Notes under the pieces: model-generated
What the model saw: the letters and a program-made list of their open reading frames with translations, nothing else
Databases searched by the model: none
What the model was told of the DNA's origin: nothing
Made by a program: the position numbers and the translations under genes
Shown here: positions 8,088 through 16,571 of the stretch, piece by piece
How the letters are laid out: the number at the start of each line of letters is the position of its first letter
How positions within the stretch are numbered: the first letter of the stretch is position 1
Assembly: GCF_001982615.1 (NCBI RefSeq)
Contig: NZ_MLCO01000153.1
Coordinates: 1 to 57,321, forward strand
From: Teichococcus deserti
GTDB taxonomy: Bacteria; Pseudomonadota; Alphaproteobacteria; Acetobacterales; Acetobacteraceae
Length of the DNA stretch: 57,321 nt
Reading direction: 5' to 3'

Positions 8088-9580
8088 TGCGCGACGCCTT
8101 CGACCTGCTGGTGGTGGGCGGCGGCATCAACGGCGCCGGCATCGCCCGCGACGCCGCCGGCCGCAGCCTGACGGTGGCGCTGGTGGAGCGTGGCGACCTG
8201 GGCGGCGCCACCTCCTCCGCCTCCTCCAAGCTGATCCATGGCGGCCTGCGCTATCTCGAGCACCACGAGTTCCGCCTGGTGCGCGAGGCGCTGGCGGAGC
8301 GCGAGGTGCTGCTGCGCCTGGCGCCGCATATCGCCTGGCCGATGCGCTTCGTGCTGCCGCATGCGCCGGAGATGCGGCCGCGCTGGATGCTGCGCGCCGG
8401 CCTGTTCCTCTACGACCACCTGGCCAAGCGGGTCACCCTGCCGGCCAGCCAGTCGCTCGACCTGCGGACGCATCCCTGGGGGGCGCCGCTGAACGGCCAG
8501 GCACGGCACGGCTTCGCCTATTCCGACGCCTGGGTCGAGGATTCCCGCATGGTGGTCCTCAACGCCCGCGACGCCGCCGCCCGCGGCGCGCAGGTCATGG
8601 TGCGGACGGAATTCGTCGGCGCCACCCGCGACGCCGAGGGCTGGACGGCGACGCTGCGCGAGGCGTCCGGCGTGGAGCGGCAGGTCCGCGCACGCGCCAT
8701 CGCCAATGCCGCCGGCCCCTGGGTGATGCAGGCGCTGGGCGCGACCGGCATCCCCGCCCCCGACCGCGTCCGGCTGGTGCGCGGCAGCCACATCGTGGTC
8801 CCGGCACTGCATGACGGCGACCAGGCCTATATCCTGCAGAACGACGACCGCCGCGTGGTCTTCGTCATCCCCTATGAGGGCCGCTTCTCGCTGATCGGCA
8901 CGACGGATGTGCCGCACGACCCCGCCTCCGGCCCGCCGCGCTGCACGGAGGAGGAGCAGGACTACCTCTGCCGTGCCGTGTCGCGGCAGTTCCGCAAGCC
9001 GGTCACCCCGGCCGACATCGTCTGGACCTATTCCGGCGTGCGGCCGCTGCATGACGACGGGGCCGAGAACCCCTCCGCCGTCACCCGCGACTATGTGCTG
9101 AAGCTGGATCGCGACGGCGCGCCGCTGCTCTCGATCTTCGGCGGCAAGATCACCACCTTCCGCCGCCTGGCCGAGGATGCGACGACCCAGCTCTGCCAGG
9201 CGCTCGGCAGCCCCCGCCCGGCCTGGACCAGCGGCCCGGCCCTGCCCGGCGGCGATTTCGGCGGACGCGACGCGGCGGCCCTGCTGTCGGATCTCGCCTC
9301 CCGCTACCCCTTCCTGCCCGGCGACCAGCTGCGCCGCCTGTTCCGCTGCTACGGCAGCGACCTGCCGGCGGTGCTCGGCACCGCGCGCAGCGCCGAGGAA
9401 CTGGGCCGCGACCTGGGCGGCGGCATCACCGAGCGCGAGCTCGACTGGATGGTGGCGCAGGAATGGGTCCGCTCGGCCGAGGATGCGATCTGGCGCCGCA
9501 CCAAGCGCGGGCTGCACATGACGCCGCAGCAGCGGGACGACTTCGCCAGCAGCTTCGAGGCGCTGCGGGTCGCCGCCTGA
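8087..9580 (+). CDS. glpD: GlpD-like FAD-dependent glycerol-3-phosphate dehydrogenase
   Basis: 497 residues, close to the usual length of about 500. The N-terminal FAD-binding motif is VVGGGINGAGIARDAAGR (residues 9-26). ATSSASSKLIHGGLRYLE is the GlpD flavin-contact signature, GTTDVPHD and YSGVRPL are conserved substrate-domain elements, and FGGKITTFRRLAED near residue 345 is the second signature. A C-terminal helical domain follows. The enzyme oxidises sn-glycerol-3-phosphate to dihydroxyacetone phosphate and passes electrons to quinone at the membrane. The start overlaps the permease stop by one base, so uptake and oxidation are co-expressed. It is the last gene of the cassette; a hairpin element lies 21 bases after the stop. 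Confidence 0.9.
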   Translation: MRDAFDLLVVGGGINGAGIARDAAGRSLTVALVERGDLGGATSSASSKLIHGGLRYLEHHEFRLVREALAEREVLLRLAPHIAWPMRFVLPHAPEMRPRWMLRAGLFLYDHLAKRVTLPASQSLDLRTHPWGAPLNGQARHGFAYSDAWVEDSRMVVLNARDAAARGAQVMVRTEFVGATRDAEGWTATLREASGVERQVRARAIANAAGPWVMQALGATGIPAPDRVRLVRGSHIVVPALHDGDQAYILQNDDRRVVFVIPYEGRFSLIGTTDVPHDPASGPPRCTEEEQDYLCRAVSRQFRKPVTPADIVWTYSGVRPLHDDGAENPSAVTRDYVLKLDRDGAPLLSIFGGKITTFRRLAEDATTQLCQALGSPRPAWTSGPALPGGDFGGRDAAALLSDLASRYPFLPGDQLRRLFRCYGSDLPAVLGTARSAEELGRDLGGGITERELDWMVAQEWVRSAEDAIWRRTKRGLHMTPQQRDDFASSFEALRVAA

Positions 9581-9601
9581 AAGACAAGAAGAAATGGCAC
9601 C

Positions 9602-9635
9602 GGGGGGACGTATCCCCCCGGACCCCCTTCTATTT
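9602..9635 (+). terminator. Hairpin with T-rich tail after glpD; also copy 1 of a repeated element
   Basis: Six G (9602-9607) and six C (9614-9619) flank an ACGTAT loop, followed by a pyrimidine tract CCCCCTTCTATTT. It sits 21 bases past the glpD stop in the right orientation to end the cassette transcript. The same 34 bases recur at 38667-38700 with two differences, so it is also a dispersed repeat. Confidence 0.6.
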
Positions 9636-9708
9636 CTTTGCAGAAGGCCGCCAGGTTGCATCGCTGCGCGCTGGGCCATAGGGTCGGGCAAAGCGCAGGA
9701 CACAGCCT

Positions 9709-11061
9709 ATGGCCGATCACGATGCCGCGGCGCAGGCCGCCGCCCTGGCCGAGGAATTCGCCCCCGATCTGGGCGCCATCCTCTTCACCATCTATCCCGA
9801 TGCCGACAGCCTCGACACGCTGCGGCCCGGCCAGACCGACCCCGACAGCGTCAATGCCGCCAACCGCGCCGCCGCCGCCGTGCTGGCCCGCGAGGGCGTC
9901 CAGGTCTTCGCCCAGCGCGCCGACCGCGGCGCCTTCCGCCGCTACATGGACGGGCGCGAGGACAGCCAGGCGAACCGCCTGGCCTGGCGCGACCGCGACC
10001 GCCTGCTGCAGGGCGACGCCGCGCTGCAGGCGCTGGGCCTCGATCCCAAGCAGGCCCGCCCCCGCCCCAGCGCCGCCAAGATCACCGGCAGCCCGGCCGA
10101 CCGGCTGGTGCGCGCTTTCGGCGACGGCGGCGGACCGGAATTCGACGACCTGGCCGAGGAGCTGCTGGCCGCCGGCCGCGACGGCGTGCTGGATGTGGCC
10201 CGCCGCAAGGTCGCCGAGCGCTTCGGCGACGAGGCGGCGGAGGACTTCGCCGCCAGCCTGCTGACCCTGGCCGAGGGCGCCGAGCTCGGCCCCTCCGGCT
10301 GGGCCTCCCTGGTCGCCCTGCCGGTCGCCCTGCAGCCCGGGCCCCTGCCCGACGCCGCCGCCATCGGCGCCAGCATGATCGCCGCCGGCCTGCTGGAGGA
10401 GGCGCTGGACATCCGCTTCCTGCCGGAATGGCGCGCGCCCGAGCGGCTGGCCGCGCTGTCGCCGGTCGCGCTGCGCCGCGTGCTGCTCGACATGCTGGAA
10501 GGCCGCGCGCCGAAGGACATGCCGCCCGCCGCCTCGCTGCAGGGCCAGGATTTCGCCCTGCTGCTCGGCCTGCAGATCGACTGGGAGATCCCGGTCTGGG
10601 AGGAGGTCGCGCTGAACGGCTTGCCCGAGGCGCCGGACGAGCCGCCCGAAGGCGAGGAGCCCGAGCTGACGCCGGAGCAGCATGCCCGCATGCAGCTTTT
10701 CGACCGGTGGCGCGCCGGCGTCTTCGAGAGCAGCGGCGGCTGCGTGCCGCTGGGCCTGGTCGCGGCCTCGGAGACCGGCGCCGAGATCGCCGACTTCCTG
10801 GCCGAGGCCGGCAGCCGCAGCGAAGGCATCGAGGAGATCCGCAACTTCGTCGCCGTCGCCCGCGACGAGGCGCGCGGGGAGAAGGTCGTCTGCGTGCCGC
10901 AGGTGGAGGGCGAGGCGCTGCGCCTGGCGCTCTACACCGAGAGCGGCAGCTTCCTCGACGAGCTGCGCCTCGAGGCCGACCAGCTGCCGGTCGCCGCCGC
11001 CGAAATGCCGCCGCTGCTGGCCGCCTTCGTCACGCTGGTCGAGGCGCCGCCGGGGGGCTGA
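9709..11061 (+). CDS. Hypothetical protein, 450 residues, unrecognised
   Basis: I do not recognise this protein. It is acidic and alanine-rich, has no signal peptide or membrane helix, and looks soluble and mostly helical. It begins MADHDAAAQAAALAEEFAPD and has a highly acidic linker near residues 305-325 (EAPDEPPEGEEPELTPEQ). GC-biased codon use along the whole frame and a stop close to the convergent uxaA gene support it as real. It shares direction with glpD but is separated from it by 128 bases holding a terminator, so it is probably its own transcript. There is no strong ribosome site before the ATG. Confidence 0.65.
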   Translation: MADHDAAAQAAALAEEFAPDLGAILFTIYPDADSLDTLRPGQTDPDSVNAANRAAAAVLAREGVQVFAQRADRGAFRRYMDGREDSQANRLAWRDRDRLLQGDAALQALGLDPKQARPRPSAAKITGSPADRLVRAFGDGGGPEFDDLAEELLAAGRDGVLDVARRKVAERFGDEAAEDFAASLLTLAEGAELGPSGWASLVALPVALQPGPLPDAAAIGASMIAAGLLEEALDIRFLPEWRAPERLAALSPVALRRVLLDMLEGRAPKDMPPAASLQGQDFALLLGLQIDWEIPVWEEVALNGLPEAPDEPPEGEEPELTPEQHARMQLFDRWRAGVFESSGGCVPLGLVAASETGAEIADFLAEAGSRSEGIEEIRNFVAVARDEARGEKVVCVPQVEGEALRLALYTESGSFLDELRLEADQLPVAAAEMPPLLAAFVTLVEAPPGG

Positions 11062-11071
11062 ACCCCCCGGC
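11049..11071. terminator. Bidirectional hairpin between convergent genes
   Basis: GCCGGGGGG (11049-11057) pairs with CCCCCCGGC (11063-11071) around a five-base loop. It covers the stop codon of the 450-residue gene and ends 8 bases from the uxaA stop. No T-run follows on either side, so it is a weak intrinsic terminator at best. Confidence 0.4.
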
Positions 11072-11078
11072 GCAGGCC

Positions 11079-12602
11079 TCACATCACCGCGCCGATCTGC
11101 CAGGGCACGAATTCGTTGCGCCCGTAGCCGAGCAGCTCCGACTTGCTGCGCTGCCCTGACGCGACCGCCAGGATATGCGCAAAAATCTGGCGGCCCTTCT
11201 CCTCGATCGAGACGCCGTCGAGGATGTCCCCACAATCGATGTCCATGTCCTCCTCCATCCGGCGATAGAGGTCGGAATTGGTCGCCAGCTTGATCGAGGG
11301 CGTCGGCTTGCAGCCATAGGCCGAGCCGCGGCCGGTGGTGAAGCACAGCACATTGGCGCCGCCGGCGACCTGCCCGGTGGCGGCCACCGGGTCATAGCCC
11401 GGCGTGTCCATATAGACGAAACCGGCGCGGTCGATCCGCTCGGCATAGCGATAGACGCCGCGAAGCGTCGAGGTGCCGCCCTTGGCCGCGGCGCCCAGCG
11501 ACTTCTCCAGGATGGTGGTCAGCCCGCCCGCCTTGTTGCCCGGCGAGGGGTTGTTGTTGAGCTCGCCCCCCGCCCGCGCGGCGTAGTCCTTCCACCACTC
11601 GATCAGGTCGACGATCTTCTGGCCGACCTCGCGGCTTTCGGCGCGCCGCGTCAGCAGATGCTCGGCGCCGAAGATCTCCGGCGTCTCCGAGAGGATCGCG
11701 GTGCCGCCATGCCGCACCAGCAGGTCGACGGCGGCGCCCAGCGCCGGATTGGCGGTCAGCCCCGAATAGCCATCCGAGCCGCCGCATTGCAGCGCCAGGT
11801 TCAACGCCGAGGCCGGCACCGTCTGCCGCACCGAGCGGTTGGCCAGCGGCAGCATTTCCTTGATCTTGGCGACGCCCGCCTCGATGGACTTCCGCGTGCC
11901 GCCGCTTTCCTGGATCACCAGGCTCTGGAAATGCGTCCCGTCCTCGATGCCATAAGCGGCCTTCAGGCGCGGAATCTGAAAAACCTCGCAGCCCAGGCCG
12001 ATCATCAGGATGGCGGAGAAATTCGGATGGCTGGCATAGCCCCATTGGGTGCGCGCCAGAAGGTCGAATTCCTCGCCCTTCGACGACATGCCGCAGCCGG
12101 TGCCATGGGTGAAGGGCACCACGCCGTCGATGTTCGGATAATCGGCGAGGATGCCGGAGCGGGCGATCTCCTCGGCAATGAAGTCCACGACGGTGGCCGA
12201 GCAGTTCACCGAGCTCAGGATACCGACATAGTTGCGCGTCCCGACCCGGCCACCGGGGCGCAGGAAGCCCTGGAAGGTTGCGGGTGCCTCGCCGGGGCGC
12301 AGGCCTTCATCCGGCTTGGCCTCGGTCGCGAAGGCATAGTCGCGCTCGAAATCCTGGATGGCGACGTTGTGCTCATGCACCCAGTCGCCCGCCGCGATCG
12401 GCTTGGCGGCGAAGCCGATGATCTGCCCAAACTTGCGGATCGGCGCGCCTTCGGCGATCGCCTCCACCGCCAGCTTGTGCCCCTTCGGCACGCGGCCGCT
12501 GACAGAAACCCCGCCGGCGGCCTGCATGCCTTCGGCCAGCGCGTCGATGGCGATGACGACATTGTCCGCCGCATGCAGGCGGAGGGTGCGGGGTTCCGTC
12601 AT
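11079..12602 (-). CDS. uxaA: Altronate dehydratase
   Basis: 507 residues, close to E. coli UxaA (about 495). The N-terminal SAF-like domain (RLHAADNVVIAI, to about residue 95) is followed by the UxaA/GarD catalytic domain. Family motifs include GRVGTRNYVGILSSVNCSA, FTHGTGCGMSS, LQCGGSDGYSGLTANPALG, ETPEIFGAE and TTGRGSAYG. The enzyme dehydrates D-altronate to 2-keto-3-deoxy-D-gluconate using a metal ion. It is the last gene of the minus-strand sugar-acid operon, 5 bases after the dehydrogenase gene, and together with the next enzymes supports an L-galactonate route. Confidence 0.92.
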   Translation of the reverse strand: MTEPRTLRLHAADNVVIAIDALAEGMQAAGGVSVSGRVPKGHKLAVEAIAEGAPIRKFGQIIGFAAKPIAAGDWVHEHNVAIQDFERDYAFATEAKPDEGLRPGEAPATFQGFLRPGGRVGTRNYVGILSSVNCSATVVDFIAEEIARSGILADYPNIDGVVPFTHGTGCGMSSKGEEFDLLARTQWGYASHPNFSAILMIGLGCEVFQIPRLKAAYGIEDGTHFQSLVIQESGGTRKSIEAGVAKIKEMLPLANRSVRQTVPASALNLALQCGGSDGYSGLTANPALGAAVDLLVRHGGTAILSETPEIFGAEHLLTRRAESREVGQKIVDLIEWWKDYAARAGGELNNNPSPGNKAGGLTTILEKSLGAAAKGGTSTLRGVYRYAERIDRAGFVYMDTPGYDPVAATGQVAGGANVLCFTTGRGSAYGCKPTPSIKLATNSDLYRRMEEDMDIDCGDILDGVSIEEKGRQIFAHILAVASGQRSKSELLGYGRNEFVPWQIGAVM

Positions 12603-12607
12603 GCGCG

Positions 12608-13618
12608 TCAGACTTCCAGGATCGCCTTGATGACGCCGGCCTCGGGCCGCAGCCAGTCCTGGAACAGCCTGGGCGCATCGTCCAGCGAGCCGCGATGCGT
12701 GTTCAGCGCGCGCGTCGGCACCTTGCCAGCCTGCATCTGCTTCACGACCTCGGCGAAATCGTCCGGCTGCGCGTTGCGGCTGGCGAACAGCGTCGTCTCG
12801 CGCTTGTGGAACTCGGGGTCGCTGAACGTGATGTCTTCCCGCACGACACTGACCAGCACGTAGCGGCCGCCATGGGCGACAAAGCCGAAGCCGCGCTGCA
12901 TGGCGCCGCGATTGCCGGTGGCATCGATCACCACGTCGTAGAAGTCGCCATCGGTCAGGCGGGCGGCCTTCTTCTCGGCATCGGCGTCAGCCAGCAGCAG
13001 CGCATCGGCCGAGAGCTGCTCGCGGGTGAAGGCCAGCCGATCCTCGCGCATGTCCATCACCGTGACATGGGCGCCGCGCGCCTTGGCGAAGATGATGGCC
13101 GACATGCCGATCGGGCCGGAGCCCACCACCAGCACGCGGTCCTGCGCCGTGATCCCGCCGCGCTTCACGCCATGCGCGCCGATCGCCAGGAACTCGATCA
13201 TCGCCGCATCGTCGAGCGAGGTCTCGCCGACGGGAATGACATTCTGCGCCGGGACCGAGAGGTACTCCGCCATGCCGCCGTCGCAGTGGACGCCGAGCAC
13301 GCGGATGTTCTGGCAGGCATTGGTCACGCCCTTGCGGCAGCCGACGCATTGTCCGCAGGACAGGTAGGGGACGATGTAGACGTTCTGCCCGGCCTTCAGG
13401 CCGCTTCCGGCCGGCGCGCTCTCGACCGTGCCGGACAGCTCATGGCCCATGACCCGCGGATATTCGAGGAAGGGGTGCTTGCCCTGGAAGATGTGGAAAT
13501 CCGTGCCGCAGATGCCGACGCGGCGGATGCGCACCAGCACCTCGCCAGCGGCCGGCTTCGGCTCGGCGCGGCTGATGATCGACAGCTTGCCGGGCTCGTC
13601 GCAGATCAAGGCCTTCAT
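12608..13618 (-). CDS. Zinc-type alcohol dehydrogenase, LgoD-like (L-galactonate 5-dehydrogenase)
   Basis: 336 residues, medium-chain dehydrogenase. Catalytic-zinc residues are seen in GICGTDFH and GHELSG; structural-zinc cysteines in CGQCVGCRKGVTNAC; the NAD-binding loop is VVGSGPIG. The segment FSDPEFHKRETTLFASRN closely resembles E. coli LgoD (YjjN), which oxidises L-galactonate to D-tagaturonate. Gluconate-type sugar-acid or polyol dehydrogenases (for example L-gulonate or L-idonate) are alternatives. The neighbouring UxaB-like and UxaA genes give the next two steps from D-tagaturonate, which favours the L-galactonate assignment. The start at 13618 follows GGAAAGAG. Confidence 0.85.
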   Translation of the reverse strand: MKALICDEPGKLSIISRAEPKPAAGEVLVRIRRVGICGTDFHIFQGKHPFLEYPRVMGHELSGTVESAPAGSGLKAGQNVYIVPYLSCGQCVGCRKGVTNACQNIRVLGVHCDGGMAEYLSVPAQNVIPVGETSLDDAAMIEFLAIGAHGVKRGGITAQDRVLVVGSGPIGMSAIIFAKARGAHVTVMDMREDRLAFTREQLSADALLLADADAEKKAARLTDGDFYDVVIDATGNRGAMQRGFGFVAHGGRYVLVSVVREDITFSDPEFHKRETTLFASRNAQPDDFAEVVKQMQAGKVPTRALNTHRGSLDDAPRLFQDWLRPEAGVIKAILEV

Positions 13619-13653
13619 CGGAATCTCTTTCCAGGGTCAGCGGAAACATGGAA

Positions 13654-13680
13654 GGCGCCCGGCACAGGATGCCGGGCGCC
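13654..13680 (-). terminator. Intercistronic hairpin after the binding-protein gene
   Basis: GGCGCCCGGCA (13654-13664) and TGCCGGGCGCC (13670-13680) form an 11-base stem with a five-base loop. It lies 9 bases after the binding-protein stop and before the LgoD-like gene, and has no T-run. Such hairpins often stabilise the abundant binding-protein message or reduce read-through inside an operon. Confidence 0.55.
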
Positions 13681-13689
13681 GCGTCGAAG

Positions 13690-14475
13690 TCAGGCCAGCA
13701 TCTCGGCCGGCAGGTCGACGCCGTGGAACTTCTTGTAGATGGCGTTCAGCTTGCCGTTCTTCAGATTGGCGCTGATCCAGCTGTTCAGCTCGGCCTGCAG
13801 GGCGGTCTCGCCCTTGCGGATGCCGATCGCGTAGTTGTTGGTCTTCAGCGTGATCTTCACCTCGAAGGGCGACTGCGGATGGCGCTGGTTGGCCGTCTGC
13901 ATCACCTGCGGCGAGGTGGCCATGATGTCCACCTGGCCGGAGACCAGCGCGGTGATCAGCGTCGCGTCGTCGTCGAAGCGGATGATCTGGGCGCCGGTGT
14001 TGCGGTCGGTGAACTCCTTGTCGTTGGAGCTGCCGCGGGTGGTGCCGACGCGCTTGCCGGCGAGGCTGGCGAGATCCTTGATCTCCACGCCCTTCTTGCC
14101 GGCGACGACGATCTGGATGACGCCGTAGGGGGCAGAGAAGTCGATGACGCGCTCGCGCTCCGGCGTCACGCTGAAGGAGGCGATGACCATGTCGGCCTTG
14201 CCGGTCAGCAGGAAGGGCACGCGGTTCGGGCCGGTGACCTGCACCAGCTCCATCGGCATGCCCCAGTCGGCGGCCAGCAGGCGGCCGGTCTCGACGTCGG
14301 AGCCGCTGGGCTGCATCTGCGCGTCGGACTGGCCGAAGGGCGGGTTGCCGAGGTCGATGGCGACCAGCAGCTTCTTGCGGGCGCGCAGCGTCTCGAGCGC
14401 ATTGGCGAAGGCCGGGCGGGCCAGCGGCGCGAGGGCCAGGCCGGCACCGGCGGCGAGCAGGGTACGACGGTTCAT
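13690..14475 (-). CDS. Family 3 (amino-acid-type) periplasmic binding protein, probable sugar-acid binder
   Basis: 261 residues with an N-terminal export signal (MNRRTLLAAGAGLALAPLA; the RR pair makes Tat export possible). The fold is that of HisJ/GlnH-type proteins. Arg107 in TPERERVIDF matches the Arg that holds the ligand carboxylate. In amino-acid binders, an Asp in the segment VDAVLHDT (GlnH) holds the amino group. The equivalent segment here is VDIMATSP, with Ser188 at that place. Retained carboxylate Arg and lost amino-group Asp fit a non-amino carboxylic acid such as a sugar acid, in line with the operon. GGAGGA precedes the start. Confidence 0.85.
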   Translation of the reverse strand: MNRRTLLAAGAGLALAPLARPAFANALETLRARKKLLVAIDLGNPPFGQSDAQMQPSGSDVETGRLLAADWGMPMELVQVTGPNRVPFLLTGKADMVIASFSVTPERERVIDFSAPYGVIQIVVAGKKGVEIKDLASLAGKRVGTTRGSSNDKEFTDRNTGAQIIRFDDDATLITALVSGQVDIMATSPQVMQTANQRHPQSPFEVKITLKTNNYAIGIRKGETALQAELNSWISANLKNGKLNAIYKKFHGVDLPAEMLA

Positions 14476-14506
14476 TCTTGGTTCCTCCAGCAGAGAGTTG
14501 GCGCGG

Positions 14507-15235
14507 TCAGAGGCCGCTGCCGACGAAATCGCGCAGCTCCGGCGTGGTCGGGGCGTCGAGCATGCTGCCCGGCCCGGTCTCCCACACCTTGCCCTTGTTC
14601 ATGTAGACGACCTGGCTCGCCACCTTGCGGGCGAAGGCCATCTCATGCGTGACCAGGATCATGGTCATGCCGCCGCGGGCGAGGTCTTCCATGACCTTCA
14701 GCACCTCGCCGGTCAGCTGCGGGTCGAGCGCCGAGGTCACCTCGTCGAACAGCATGACCTTGGGCTGCATGGCCAGCGAGCGGGCGATGGCCACGCGCTG
14801 CTGCTGCCCGCCCGAGAGCTGCTCGGGATAATGGTCCGCCTTCTCCGACAGGCCGACGCGGGCAAGGCAGTCGCGGGCGATGTCGCGCGCCGCCTTCTTG
14901 CCCAGCGCCTTCACGCAGGTCGGCGCCAGCATGATGTTCTGCTCGGCCGTCAGATGCGGGAAGAGGTTGTAGCTCTGGAAGACGATGCCGACATCGAGCC
15001 GCAGCTTGCGCTTGTCGAGCTTCTCGTCATGCACGGCATGGCCGCAGACCTCGATGCTGCCCTGCTGGATGGTCTCCAGCGCGTTGATGCAGCGCAGCGC
15101 GGTCGACTTGCCGGAACCCGACTGGCCGATCACCGCAACGACCTCGCCGCGCGCCACCTCGAAGGAGACGCCGTCCAGGACCTTCAGCGGACCGAAGCTC
15201 TTATGGACATTGGAGAGCTTAACGACGACCGACAT
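14507..15235 (-). CDS. Polar-amino-acid-type ABC transporter ATPase
   Basis: 242 residues, the usual size of HisP/GlnQ-type ATPases. Walker A is GQSGSGKST, the Q-loop FQSYNLFPHLTAEQN is typical of the family, the signature is LSGGQQQRVAIARSL, and Walker B is VMLFDEVTSALDPQ (Val in place of the common Pro after DE). The switch histidine is in VTHEM. It overlaps the permease gene by 17 bases, and GGAGG precedes the start. Despite the family name, operon context points to sugar-acid import. Confidence 0.9.
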   Translation of the reverse strand: MSVVVKLSNVHKSFGPLKVLDGVSFEVARGEVVAVIGQSGSGKSTALRCINALETIQQGSIEVCGHAVHDEKLDKRKLRLDVGIVFQSYNLFPHLTAEQNIMLAPTCVKALGKKAARDIARDCLARVGLSEKADHYPEQLSGGQQQRVAIARSLAMQPKVMLFDEVTSALDPQLTGEVLKVMEDLARGGMTMILVTHEMAFARKVASQVVYMNKGKVWETGPGSMLDAPTTPELRDFVGSGL

Positions 15236-15872
15236 TGAGCCTCCTTTCCAGCCCGCGGCTCCAGGCCGACAGCGGGAAGCAGATGATGAAGTAGAAGACA
15301 GCCACGGTGACGAAGACCATGAAGGGCTGGAAGATCGAGTTGTTGATCAGCTTGCCGGCCTGGGCGAGCTCGACGAAGCCGACCACCGAGGCGAGCGAGG
15401 TGTTCTTGACGATCTGCACCAGGAAGCCGACGGTCGGCGCGGTCGCGATGCGCAGCGCCTGCGGCAGGATGACGCGGGTCATCCGCTGCCAGCGCGTCAT
15501 GGCGAGGCATTCCGCCGCCTCCCACTGCGTCTTCGGCACGCTCTCGATGCAGCCGCGCCAGATCTCGCCGAGGAAGCCCGAGGAATAGATGGTCAGGCCG
15601 ATGCCGGCGGCGATGATGGCGGGCAGCTGGTCGAAGCCGATGATGGCCAAGCCGAAATAGATCAGGAACAGCAGGATCAGCAGCGGCGTGCCCTGCACCA
15701 CCTGCACGTAGGTGATGGCGATGCCGCGCACCAGGCGGCTGGGCGAGACGCGCATCAGCGCGATGACGAAGCCCAGCATGCCGCCGCCGATGAAGGCGAC
15801 CGCCGACAGGCCGATCGTCCAGAAGGCGGCGATGGCGAGGAATTCGAGATGGACGAGGCCGAAGCTCGGCAT
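15219..15872 (-). CDS. Polar-amino-acid-type ABC transporter permease 2
   Basis: 217 residues, HisM/GlnP family inner-membrane protein with about five helices. The family signature VVQGTPLLILLFLIYFGL occurs in the first third. The coupling loop is GCIESVPKTQWEAAECLAMTRWQRMTRVILPQALRI, and the NTSLASVVGFVEL segment near the C-terminus is conserved. GGGAGGG precedes the ATG. It pairs with the next permease upstream in the operon (15 bases away). Confidence 0.9.
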   Translation of the reverse strand: MPSFGLVHLEFLAIAAFWTIGLSAVAFIGGGMLGFVIALMRVSPSRLVRGIAITYVQVVQGTPLLILLFLIYFGLAIIGFDQLPAIIAAGIGLTIYSSGFLGEIWRGCIESVPKTQWEAAECLAMTRWQRMTRVILPQALRIATAPTVGFLVQIVKNTSLASVVGFVELAQAGKLINNSIFQPFMVFVTVAVFYFIICFPLSAWSRGLERRLNVGRR

Positions 15873-15887
15873 GGTGGCGGCCCTCCC

Positions 15888-16571
15888 TTACAGCGCCGTG
15901 CCGAGCTTGCGGCGGCGGGTGAAGACCAGCATGCCGAAGCCCCAGAAGGCCCAGCGCACCACGAAGGACAGCGCCAGATAGAGCAGGCCCACGACGATAT
16001 AGGTCTCGAAGGCGCGGAAGGTGTCGGACTGGATGCGGTTGGCCACCGCGGTCAGCTCCTCCGCCGAGATCTGCGAGGTGATCGAGGAGGCCAGCATCAG
16101 CAGAACGTACTGGCTGACCAGCGCCGGATAGACGCGCTCGATCGCCGGGCGCAGCACCACGTGCCAATAGGTCTGGCGCCGGTTCAGCCCGAGGCACTCG
16201 GCGGCCTCGACCTGCGCCTTGTGCACGCTCTCGATGCCGGCGCGCATGATCTCGCAGGTATAGGCGACGACATTGACCACCAACGCGATGACGGCGGCCA
16301 GGTTGGCGTCGACCATGAGGCCGAGGCTGGCGATGCCGAAATAGACCAGGAAGACCTGGACCAGCAGCGGCGTGTTGCGGATCACCTCGACATAGGCGCC
16401 GACGACGCGCTGCAGCCAGGGCGGCCCGTCGGCCCGGGCGATGGCGCAGAGCGCGCCGCCGACGAAGCCCAGCACGGTGGAGATGGCGGAAAGCTGCAGC
16501 GTCAGCCACAGCCCTTCCGCGAATTGCTGCCAGTAGGGCAGCAGCGATGAGAAATCGAACTGATAGGTCAT
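15888..16571 (-). CDS. Polar-amino-acid-type ABC transporter permease 1
   Basis: 227 residues, same family. Signature EVIRNTPLLVQVFLVYFGI; coupling loop AGIESVHKAQVEAAECLGLNRRQTYWHVVLRPAI. The helix pattern matches the partner permease, giving a heterodimeric channel. It begins 4 bases inside the end of the reductase gene (ATGA at 16568-16571), so transporter and enzyme are translationally coupled. Confidence 0.9.
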   Translation of the reverse strand: MTYQFDFSSLLPYWQQFAEGLWLTLQLSAISTVLGFVGGALCAIARADGPPWLQRVVGAYVEVIRNTPLLVQVFLVYFGIASLGLMVDANLAAVIALVVNVVAYTCEIMRAGIESVHKAQVEAAECLGLNRRQTYWHVVLRPAIERVYPALVSQYVLLMLASSITSQISAEELTAVANRIQSDTFRAFETYIVVGLLYLALSFVVRWAFWGFGMLVFTRRRKLGTAL

